From a virus: DNA of 61,766 nt. A program made the translations under genes and the position numbers. Location of the stretch: IMG/VR virus record IMGVR_UViG_3300043419_000690, positions 1 through 61,766 of that record. One strand, 5' to 3'. The notes under the pieces were generated by a model. That model did not search any database and had not been told where the DNA came from. It saw only the letters and a program-made list of their open reading frames with translations. This document shows, in pieces, positions 42,508-49,794 of this stretch (positions are counted from its first letter, which is position 1; every line of letters begins with the position of its first letter).

Positions 42508-43221
42508 TTAAGAGTCTGATGTGACTTCTCCGTCGGACTCTCTTTTTTGGGATGCGTAGAGTTCTACTCTATGCATCCATTGATCTTGGTAGCCATCAAA
42601 CTCACGGCCACAAGTCACAAATTCCTGAATAGTCCCATCCTGACACATCATCATAATTACCCCTTGCCGGATATCGGTACCATGGACTTTATTGTGCGCA
42701 GCAGCATAAGCGCCCAGTTGTAAGAAATAGTCATCAATCCACTCCCTTTTCTTGGGCTTATTAGTCTGCTTAAAGTCAAGAATGGTTGCTTCACCCTTGT
42801 AGATGCCAACGCAATCGGTGGTGCCTGCGTAGCGTTCAGGGTAATACAGTGGAACCTCCGAGCCCCATACCTCTTGGACATGCGGAAAGAAGTGCTCGAT
42901 CAACGCATAGCCCATGCGATAACCTTTGACCGCGAGCCATGTCCGCGGAACTGGCAAAGGCTTATTCATAAGTAGTCGTTCGACTACATTGTGCATGTGG
43001 GTGCCAACGGTGGCTGCCTCATTCTTAATCTGTTCAGCCTTGTCTTTACCAACCTTATCTTCCCATTCCTTTAGGTAAGTCTGATCCTTTGTGGCGGACA
43101 GAATGTTGGTGACGCTAGGCAGGGGTATTTGATCCTCCCCCTTGTAGACACGACCCGTTTCCAAGTCTAGTCGCTCTAGTTTCTCGTACTTGTATTTCTT
43201 TCTGATAGGTATGAGTTGCAT
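42508..43221 (-). CDS. PD-(D/E)XK exonuclease, RecB/MGME1-like
   Basis: About 237 aa. The nuclease core reads GTTDCVGIY (first metal-binding Asp) then ATILDFKQTNKP (D-x-K), followed by DYFLQLGAYAAAH, the helix typical of RecB/Cas4/MGME1-type nucleases. It probably resects or trims DNA during recombination and replication. The ATG at 43221 has AAGGA upstream and is preferred over a GTG at 43242 that overlaps the helicase. It lies eight bases after the SNF2-like helicase stop, in one leftward operon. Confidence 0.85.
   Translation of the reverse strand: MQLIPIRKKYKYEKLERLDLETGRVYKGEDQIPLPSVTNILSATKDQTYLKEWEDKVGKDKAEQIKNEAATVGTHMHNVVERLLMNKPLPVPRTWLAVKGYRMGYALIEHFFPHVQEVWGSEVPLYYPERYAGTTDCVGIYKGEATILDFKQTNKPKKREWIDDYFLQLGAYAAAHNKVHGTDIRQGVIMMMCQDGTIQEFVTCGREFDGYQDQWMHRVELYASQKRESDGEVTSDS
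42511..42548 (+). terminator. Rightward terminator at the convergent junction
   Basis: AGAGTCTGA (42511-42519) pairs with TCGGACTCT (42533-42541) with one mismatch and is followed by C and six T. It is preceded by a second inverted repeat, CCGCGG at 42486-42491 and 42501-42506. The first stem lies inside the last codons of the leftward nuclease gene, so the terminator sequence is also coding on the other strand. Confidence 0.7.
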
Positions 43222-43229
43222 GATTTTCC

Positions 43230-44681
43230 TTAAATTAACCACTCTTTTAAGTCTTCGCCAAGTACTTGGGAAGCGATATCAATTTTGCTACGTAATGCTT
43301 TGACGATGTGTTCATCCACCGTCTTCGTCGAAATTAGGTCAATATATGTGACTTTTTCAGTTTGACCGATCCTGTGAGCCCTGTCTTCGGACTGCAGGCG
43401 CTTCTCCAAATCAAAACTATTGCTGTAGTAAACGACCGTATGGGAGGACACAAGCGTCAATCCGTAGCCACCCGTAGTAGGATTTCCTACAAAAAAGCGT
43501 AACTCACTTTCCGGATCAGAAAACTTGTCAACAATATCCTGTCTATCGTCATTCTTGGTATCCCCGTAGTACGTAGCTACACTGGTCATGCCATATTCTT
43601 TTTGTATGGCCAGCTTGATATCTTCGATGTTCCTGCGGTAGTTTGCCCAGATGATAACTTTGCCGTCAGACTCAGCCAAGACAGACATCAGCTCATCGAT
43701 ACGATTATTAGGCAGCGCAATCTCTTGACCGTCATCCAACTTCACATAGCCACAGACAATCTGATGCAGGCGCATTAGCTGCGTCAATGCATTGGTGGTG
43801 GACATCATGCCCTGCTCCACAATAGACAGAGCCATCAGCTTCATCTGGTCATAGGCTTTTAGCTGTTCAGCGGTTAACTCTACATCCCGTCGCATGTAAA
43901 TCTTGTCCGGCAGATCAAGGCACTCGTCCTTCGTGACACGAAAGGCAAAGTTATCTAACTTTTCCTTTAGCTCATCCAACCTACGGTAGCCGACCACCTG
44001 CTTAAACGTATGGCTAGGCATCTTGCGTTCAACGAGGACCGCGTACCGCGCCTGAAACGTGTAGTAGTTCGTAGCACCCAAGTAATCGCCAGACAAGAAC
44101 TCGCACTGTGAGTACAAGTCAAGAGGGCTTTTCGTTACAGGAGAGCCAGTTGCAATGCGTCGGTATTTTGCATCTTTGCCAAGTTTCACTATGTTTTTTG
44201 TGCGTTTGGCGCTATGATTTTTAATCGTTGTGGACTCATCTATGGCCATAAACGTTTTCGTAACGCGAAGAAATGTCTTGGCGAAGGAGGTCCCTTTTTC
44301 TGTTGAAAATGCCTCTGTGTTCATGATCAAGATACGAAGATCATCAACCGCGTTCATCATCTCTTCCATCTCTACTTTCTCTGCTTTCTTTGGTGTTGGA
44401 TTCCAGCAAGCCATCTTATAACTAACATGATCCGGCATATGCTTGGGTATCTCAGACTTGTACCAGTTTCTGTACACACCCTTTGGTGCTACAACTAACA
44501 ACGCATTGATTCTGCCTTTGTCATAGAGCATCGCAGCGTTATTAATCAACATAAATGATTTACCTGTACCCATCTCTGCAAAGACAGCTACGCCTTCTTG
44601 CTCCCAGAAACGCTGTAGATATGCGCCCTGATGCACGAATGGTTTGTTCTTAAACGGGTACTTCTCAATAAAATAATCCAT
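43230..44681 (-). CDS. SNF2-like superfamily 2 helicase
   Basis: The 483-aa ATPase shows Walker A in EMGTGKS (about 36-42), motif Ia VVAPKGVYRNWY, motif II DEST in place of DEAH, GSPVTKSP (motif III), and a second domain with VIIWANYRRNIEDI, TTGGYGLTL and motif VI RLQSEDRAHRIGQ. This is the SNF2/Rad54-like pattern; such phage enzymes are thought to remodel or translocate on DNA during recombination or replication. It begins after a leader AGAAAGGAATAGAG like those in the right arm and is the first gene of a two-gene leftward operon. Confidence 0.88.
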   Translation of the reverse strand: MDYFIEKYPFKNKPFVHQGAYLQRFWEQEGVAVFAEMGTGKSFMLINNAAMLYDKGRINALLVVAPKGVYRNWYKSEIPKHMPDHVSYKMACWNPTPKKAEKVEMEEMMNAVDDLRILIMNTEAFSTEKGTSFAKTFLRVTKTFMAIDESTTIKNHSAKRTKNIVKLGKDAKYRRIATGSPVTKSPLDLYSQCEFLSGDYLGATNYYTFQARYAVLVERKMPSHTFKQVVGYRRLDELKEKLDNFAFRVTKDECLDLPDKIYMRRDVELTAEQLKAYDQMKLMALSIVEQGMMSTTNALTQLMRLHQIVCGYVKLDDGQEIALPNNRIDELMSVLAESDGKVIIWANYRRNIEDIKLAIQKEYGMTSVATYYGDTKNDDRQDIVDKFSDPESELRFFVGNPTTGGYGLTLVSSHTVVYYSNSFDLEKRLQSEDRAHRIGQTEKVTYIDLISTKTVDEHIVKALRSKIDIASQVLGEDLKEWLI

Positions 44682-44708
44682 CTCTATTCCTTTCTTTTAA
44701 ACAAGTGC

Positions 44709-44736
44709 TTGACAACTTGAATTTTTATTGTACACT
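44709..44736 (+). promoter_or_regulatory. Rightward sigma70 promoter of the replication block
   Basis: TTGACA (44709-44714) is separated by 16 bases from TACACT (44731-44736). It drives the gene starting at 44768. The -10 region overlaps that of the opposite promoter, so the two may compete. Confidence 0.75.
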
Positions 44737-44755
44737 ATGTTTACGTTTTAAGAAA
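44727..44755 (-). promoter_or_regulatory. Leftward promoter of the helicase-nuclease operon
   Basis: On the minus strand, TACAAT (44732-44727) lies 17 bases from TTTCTT (44755-44750). It is back to back with and overlaps the rightward promoter. The -35 match is weak. Confidence 0.45.
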
Positions 44756-44767
44756 GGAGAAAGAAAC

Positions 44768-45097
44768 GTGTCTAAAGTTTATGTTGTACAAGAAATGCCA
44801 ACGCATAATATCGGCCCTGCTTTGAAGTATGGGGAAATAGAGGTATTGCTACCTACTAATACGCAACTTGCTTTTTCAACAGCACCTTCAATCCGAAGAA
44901 TGCGGAATAAGCTGCGTAATTATAAGGATGGTGATTATCTTTTATTAACGGGTGACCCTGTAGCTATCGGTTTGGCTTGTTCGATAGCATCTTTCAATAA
45001 CGGTGGACGTTACACTGCGTTAAAATGGGATCGTCGGGATTGCATGTATATCCCGGTAAAGATTGACGTTACAGAGAATGGAGAAAGCGATGACTGA
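44768..45097 (+). CDS. Hypothetical replication-block protein, 109 aa
   Basis: The GTG at 44768 follows AAGGAG at good spacing; earlier in-frame starts would precede the promoter's -10. The protein begins SKVYVVQEMPTHNIGPALKYGEIEVLLP and contains YLLLTGDPVAIGLACSIASFNNGGRYTALKWDRR. I recall this as a conserved small phage protein of unknown role near replication genes. It overlaps the next gene by eight bases. Confidence 0.75.
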   Translation: MSKVYVVQEMPTHNIGPALKYGEIEVLLPTNTQLAFSTAPSIRRMRNKLRNYKDGDYLLLTGDPVAIGLACSIASFNNGGRYTALKWDRRDCMYIPVKIDVTENGESDD

Positions 45098-45647
45098 AAT
45101 TAATAGCCTCTTTGAAGAGGACGCAGGTGCATTAACAATCAAGAACGAAGACTTGTCTTCAGTAGGTGCTTTAGCTAAACGCGCAAAGCAACTAGAGAAA
45201 GAAATCGAAGAGCTTGATGACACATTAAAGGAACGCAAAGAACAGCAACGCAAGTTGTTGGAAGAAGCTATTCCTGCAATGCTACAAGAACTTGGTATGA
45301 GCAAGTTCAGTATGGCTGATGGTAGTGTGATTGAAGTAAAACCATTCTACTCAGCAAGCATTAAAGAAGAAAATCGTGCGGTTGCATACGAATGGTTGCG
45401 TGCAAACGGTCACGATGACATCATTAAGAACACAGTGTCAGTACGCTTCGGACGTGGCGAAGACGAATTGTGCGAAACACTGTTACAAAAACTGCGTGAG
45501 GACAGCTATCCAGTTGAACAATCGCAGAAGATCGAACCACAGACTCTTAAAGCATGGGTCAAGGATATGATCACACGTGGTGCCGAGTTCCCTACAGAGA
45601 CATTCGGTGTTTATGCAGGAAACAAAGCAACAATCAAAACCGCCTAA
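45090..45647 (+). CDS. Hypothetical replication/recombination-region protein, 185 aa
   Basis: The ATG at 45090 has GGAG upstream and overlaps the preceding stop. The N-terminal half (about 20-70) is a charged coiled coil (AKRAKQLEKEIEELDDTLKE). The second half is a compact domain with FSMADGSVIEVKPFYSASI and IIKNTVSVRFGRGEDE. Widespread next to SSB-like genes in similar phages. A mediator or DNA-binding role is plausible but unproven. Confidence 0.7.
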   Translation: MTEINSLFEEDAGALTIKNEDLSSVGALAKRAKQLEKEIEELDDTLKERKEQQRKLLEEAIPAMLQELGMSKFSMADGSVIEVKPFYSASIKEENRAVAYEWLRANGHDDIIKNTVSVRFGRGEDELCETLLQKLREDSYPVEQSQKIEPQTLKAWVKDMITRGAEFPTETFGVYAGNKATIKTA

Positions 45648-45662
45648 TCAAGGAGAACGAAC

Positions 45663-46430
45663 ATGGCAAAAGCAGACGTAGCAGTAAAAGCAAACACAGC
45701 AGTAGCATTGGCATCAAATTTTGAAGATGACGCAGTAGCAGGTGGTTTCAGTGACATGGGTCAAGAAGACTTTGCGCTTCCTTTCCTACGTTTATTGACA
45801 AACACATCACCTGAAGTAGGCGAAGTTGATGGAGCGATGCCAGGCATGATTTACAACACAGTAACTGGACAACTCTATGATGGAAAAAAAGGGATCACCG
45901 TTATCCCATGTGCATATGTCAGACAATATATTGAATGGGCTCCCCGAGGCAGTGGTTCTGGAGCGCCTATTAACATCTATCCGGCAACGTCCGATATTCT
46001 CTCAAGAACCCATCGTGAGCCAGGCGATAACAAAGATTATCTCGACAACGGTAACTACATTGAGAACACAGCGAATCATTACGTAATGATCGTTAACGAT
46101 GAAGGTATTCCTGAGCCTGCATTGATCACTATGAAGTCAACGCAGTTGAAGAAGTCACGCAAGTGGAATAGCATGATGATGTCCACAAAAGCAATGGGCA
46201 AGAATGGTCCATTCACTCCACCTATGTTCTCTCAGTTGTATCGCTTATCCACACAAGCCGAGTCAAATGACAAAGGTAAATGGTTTGGTTGGGAAGTAGA
46301 ACGTATTGGCGCTATCGAAGACATGGCATTGTATGGTGCTGCTAAAGCATTCAATGCAAGTGTTGGTTCTGGTGATGTAAAAGTAAAACATCAGGACGAA
46401 GCACAAGGTACAGATAACGTACCGTTCTAA
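45663..46430 (+). CDS. Single-stranded-DNA-binding-like protein, 255 aa
   Basis: Contains LPFLRLLTNTSPEV, GMIYNTVTGQLYDGKKGITVIPCAYVRQYIEW and a linker to an acidic-hydrophobic tip DNVPF. The tip resembles the interaction tail of bacterial SSB (DDIPF), which recruits partner enzymes. Position between the coiled-coil protein and the primase fits an SSB role. I have no direct fold evidence for an OB domain. Confidence 0.6.
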   Translation: MAKADVAVKANTAVALASNFEDDAVAGGFSDMGQEDFALPFLRLLTNTSPEVGEVDGAMPGMIYNTVTGQLYDGKKGITVIPCAYVRQYIEWAPRGSGSGAPINIYPATSDILSRTHREPGDNKDYLDNGNYIENTANHYVMIVNDEGIPEPALITMKSTQLKKSRKWNSMMMSTKAMGKNGPFTPPMFSQLYRLSTQAESNDKGKWFGWEVERIGAIEDMALYGAAKAFNASVGSGDVKVKHQDEAQGTDNVPF

Positions 46431-46541
46431 TTGTCTTACGGGGGAAAGCGGATTCTGTTCGGTAAAATTCCGACTAGTAAAACCATAAGATGCATTTTCA
46501 GTGCAGCGAGTACCCCACCTTTAGAGATAGAGCATGACTGA
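46431..46541 (+). CDS. Possible 36-aa peptide (TTG start) in the primase leader
   Basis: Directly after the SSB-like stop codon an open frame runs through the whole 103-base gap and stops just inside the primase gene (ATGACTGA overlap). The peptide would read SYGGKRILFGKIPTSKTIRC and on to STPPLEIEHD. No ribosome-binding site precedes the TTG. The alternative is a folded RNA leader: GGGG near 46441 could pair with CCCC near 46512, and TCGG/CCGA forms a small hairpin. Confidence 0.3.
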   Translation: MSYGGKRILFGKIPTSKTIRCIFSAASTPPLEIEHD

Positions 46542-48066
46542 CATAACAAAATTCAAAGCTATATTCAGTGGGCTTGATATCGCCTACGGAACATACGTAA
46601 TTAAGAAGGAGCGTGGCGATGGAAAACAAGCCGGACAAGCGACAGTGGTCAGAAAACCTCCGACGGATGACCTTTGGGAAAAGCATCTTACTGGTGTTGA
46701 GCCTTCCCTTGGGATTATTCCTATCAGGGCTGATAACTCTTGCGTATGGGGTTGCATTGATATTGACCAGTATCCGATTGACCATAAAGGGTTGGTGGAA
46801 AAAATCGCGGGACTCAACCTCCCATTGGTAGTCTGCCGCAGTAAATCGGGTGGCGCACATTGCTTCTTGTTCACTAAAGAACCTATACCTGCACGCGAAA
46901 TGCAGGACTACTTAAAAGCATGTGCTGCATTACTAGGTGAAGCAGGCCGCGAAATATTTCCTAAGCAAGCAGAGATACTCGTGGACCGCGGAGACACAGG
47001 TAACTTTTTGAACCTGCCTTACTTTGCAGGAGATAACGGAACACGCTATGCATTCAACAGTAATGGTGAGGCGGCTACGCTCGAAGAGTTTTATGCTCTC
47101 TACGAAAAGAATGTTTCTGATGGCACACCACCGTTGCCCGAGCCGCCAAAAGTTGCGGATACTCCTATCAAAGATGGACCGCCCTGCCTACAGGCGCTCT
47201 GCTCACAGGGGTTTCCCGAAGGTACTCGTAACAATGGTTTATTCAACATTGGAATCTATCTCAAGAAAGTTACTCCGTCGGCATGGGAAGATAAAGTTGT
47301 AGAACACAACATGAAGTACTTCGCTCCACCACTACCAAACAATGAGGTGCAAATTGTCATTAAGCAGTTGGGAAAAAAAGAGTATCGATACAAATGTAAA
47401 GATGCGCCTCTTAATAGCTTTTGCAACAGTGGCCTTTGCCGTACCCGTAAGCATGGTATTGGTGGTCATGGTCCTGACTCACCCACTCTCTCTTCCCTCA
47501 GTAAGTATGCATCCGAACCTCCTCTCTGGTTTTTGGACATCGACGGAAGACGTATCGAGCTCGAGACAGACAGCTTGTTCAACCAAGCAGCTTTCCAAAA
47601 AGCTTGCCTCGAGAAACTCAATACCCTTCCACCTGCTCTCAAGAAACAAGATTGGGAAGGATTGCTTAATGGTTTACTCAAAGAGATGGTTGAGACAGAA
47701 CAAATCTCTGAAGCAAGTGAAGATACCTCAGTAACAGGACGCTTCATGGATTTACTAGAAGAGTTCACAACACACATGCAACAAGCAATGGATCGTGTTG
47801 AAATTCTTATGGGCAGACCATGGATTGAACCTGATGATGGCAAATGTTATTTTCGTATAAAAGATTTAGAAGCACACTTAAAACGAAATAACTTTGTTGG
47901 ACTAACAGCACCTAAGATGGCTCAACGCTTGCGTGACATGGGCGGCGAACCAATACCACTATTTTTAAAAGGACGCACTGTGCGTTGCTGGCGCATACCT
48001 GCTTTCAGTAAGCAAGATGCACCATTCGATACACAAACCGTTCGTGAACAAGGGAGCCCGTTTTGA
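46534..48066 (+). CDS. Archaeo-eukaryotic-type primase (TOTE/AEP-like)
   Basis: The 510-aa product makes primers for DNA synthesis. The AEP core is visible: DID at 76-78 (IDIDQY, metal binding), SGGAH at 105-109 and a third acidic region LVDRGDTGNFLNLPYF (about 152-170). A PriCT-like segment (EGTRNNGLFNIGIYLKK) and a Cys cluster (YKCKD, FCNSGLC) follow. The C-terminal third may be a DNA-binding or helicase-loading region (NNFVGLTAPKMAQRLRDMGG). No DnaG-type primase or DnaB-type helicase is present in the window. Confidence 0.85.
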   Translation: MTDITKFKAIFSGLDIAYGTYVIKKERGDGKQAGQATVVRKPPTDDLWEKHLTGVEPSLGIIPIRADNSCVWGCIDIDQYPIDHKGLVEKIAGLNLPLVVCRSKSGGAHCFLFTKEPIPAREMQDYLKACAALLGEAGREIFPKQAEILVDRGDTGNFLNLPYFAGDNGTRYAFNSNGEAATLEEFYALYEKNVSDGTPPLPEPPKVADTPIKDGPPCLQALCSQGFPEGTRNNGLFNIGIYLKKVTPSAWEDKVVEHNMKYFAPPLPNNEVQIVIKQLGKKEYRYKCKDAPLNSFCNSGLCRTRKHGIGGHGPDSPTLSSLSKYASEPPLWFLDIDGRRIELETDSLFNQAAFQKACLEKLNTLPPALKKQDWEGLLNGLLKEMVETEQISEASEDTSVTGRFMDLLEEFTTHMQQAMDRVEILMGRPWIEPDDGKCYFRIKDLEAHLKRNNFVGLTAPKMAQRLRDMGGEPIPLFLKGRTVRCWRIPAFSKQDAPFDTQTVREQGSPF

Positions 48067-48305
48067 TTAAATTAGATGGTTACGATGAAGCTATCCTTGG
48101 ACCTGCATACGTTTGGCATGATGGTGAGCAAGTTGAAACTTTAGTTTATAGCGCAGAAAAGATTCGTGAAATATTAATGAATCGTGATGGCATGACTATG
48201 GACGAAGCAAGAGAGTTTATTGAGTTCAACATTGAAGGTTTATACGCAGGAATTGATACACCTATCTTAGTCTGGCCTGAAGACTATTATGAACTCAACG
48301 ATTAA
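48063..48305 (+). CDS. Conserved small phage protein, 80 aa, TTG start
   Basis: The TTG overlaps the primase stop codon and has AAGGGAG eight bases upstream. The sequence IKLDGYDEAILGPAYVW, IREILMNRDGMTMDEAREFIEFNIEGLYAGIDTPILVW is a common small-protein pattern in tailed phages. Function unknown. Overlap with both neighbours indicates coupled translation within the replication operon. Confidence 0.75.
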   Translation: MIKLDGYDEAILGPAYVWHDGEQVETLVYSAEKIREILMNRDGMTMDEAREFIEFNIEGLYAGIDTPILVWPEDYYELND

Positions 48306-49794
48306 GAAGGTATTTGGCCCGCCAGGCTCTGGTAAAACTACGTATCTTTTAAACGTAGTTGATCAAGAGCTTGATGCGGGTGTTTCTACAGGAAGAATTG
48401 GGTACTTTTCTTTCACCAGAAAGGCTGCCAACGAAGCACGCGATAGAGCAATTGCAAAGTTCCCTGCATTAAATGAGAAGACAGACTTCCCTTACTTCCG
48501 TACATTGCATAGCCTTGCATTCAGATGCCTTAGCGTTAAAACAGATGACATGATGCAAGCTGAACACTATCATGAGTTTGCACATGAGACAGGCATTCAA
48601 TTAGAAATTAATAGAGATGATGAGGAAGGTTATGCAAAAGCCGACAACCCGATACTTAATGAAATTAATCTCGCAAGGATCAGAGGATCAGACCTGCGTA
48701 CTCATTACAACAATAGTGGACTCGACATCGAGTGGCACCACTTTGAATTTGTCGAGCGCTCATACAGGCACTACAAAACCTCTCGTAACCTCTTGGACTT
48801 TACCGACCTCCTCGAAATGGTCGTACTGGACAAAGGACGGTTGCCACAGTTGGATGTACTCATTATCGACGAAGCACAAGACCTATCCCGACTTCAATGG
48901 GGATTGGTGTATGAATTGGTTGGCAAATCAAAACGCGTCTACATCGCAGGCGACGACGACCAAGCTGTCTTCACTTGGGCAGGTGCCGACGTAAAAAGTT
49001 TTTTAGAATTTCAAGGAGACATTCATGTCTTGCAGCAGTCTTATCGAGTCCCAGCAACAGTGCACACCCTTGCAAATTCTATTGTGCGACGAATCAGGAA
49101 CCGTCAGAGTAAAGACTGGAAGCCAAGAGACTATCTTGGAGCAGTCAGACAGTATCGCCGTTTCGAAGACATACCAGTTGACGATGGAGAATGGCTCTTC
49201 CTTGCCAGTACAAATTACATGCTTAATCCAGTACATGAATGGCTCAAAGGGAATGGAGTGCTTTTTGAACGTAACGGCATTCCAAGTATCTCAACCCAAA
49301 TGATTAAAGCTGTGATGGACTGGGAGAAGCTACGCAAAGGACAAGCGTTAGGTTTGAATGATATACAAAGTATCTACAAGTACCTCGGAGCGAGCTGCGT
49401 GGCTCGGGGCTTTAAAACATTTAAAGGAGATATCGATGTCATCGAATACACCTTGGCAGATTTACAGCGAAGCTACGGCTTACTCACTGATGCAGTTTGG
49501 TATGACGCTTTGGATAGAATCAGCGAAGATAAACGCGAGTATCTTAGAGCCATACTTCGCAGAGGTTTTAAAATATCAGCAGCTAGTCGCATCAGGCTAT
49601 CAACCATTCATGGCGCAAAAGGCGGAGAAGCAGACAACGTCGTAGTCATGATGGACTTGTCCCCAAAGTTTGCTAAAGAATACGCATTAGATTCAGACAA
49701 TATAAATCGACTGCTATACGTTGCAGTAACACGAACCAAGAAAACGCTCCATTTAGTTCTACCAAAACATCAAGACAAAGGATTCAGGCTGTGA
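48289..49794 (+). CDS. UvrD/Rep-like superfamily 1 DNA helicase
   Basis: The 501-aa helicase has Walker A GPPGSGKTT (about 10-18), motif Ia FSFTRKAANEA, motif II DEAQD, motif III GDDDQAVFTWAGAD, and C-terminal STIHGAKGGEADNVV and RLLYVAVTRTKKTL. It should unwind DNA 3' to 5'. It is adjacent to and overlaps the polymerase gene, so it may serve as the replicative or recombination helicase. Its start overlaps the previous gene by 17 bases. Confidence 0.9.
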   Translation: MNSTIKKVFGPPGSGKTTYLLNVVDQELDAGVSTGRIGYFSFTRKAANEARDRAIAKFPALNEKTDFPYFRTLHSLAFRCLSVKTDDMMQAEHYHEFAHETGIQLEINRDDEEGYAKADNPILNEINLARIRGSDLRTHYNNSGLDIEWHHFEFVERSYRHYKTSRNLLDFTDLLEMVVLDKGRLPQLDVLIIDEAQDLSRLQWGLVYELVGKSKRVYIAGDDDQAVFTWAGADVKSFLEFQGDIHVLQQSYRVPATVHTLANSIVRRIRNRQSKDWKPRDYLGAVRQYRRFEDIPVDDGEWLFLASTNYMLNPVHEWLKGNGVLFERNGIPSISTQMIKAVMDWEKLRKGQALGLNDIQSIYKYLGASCVARGFKTFKGDIDVIEYTLADLQRSYGLLTDAVWYDALDRISEDKREYLRAILRRGFKISAASRIRLSTIHGAKGGEADNVVVMMDLSPKFAKEYALDSDNINRLLYVAVTRTKKTLHLVLPKHQDKGFRL

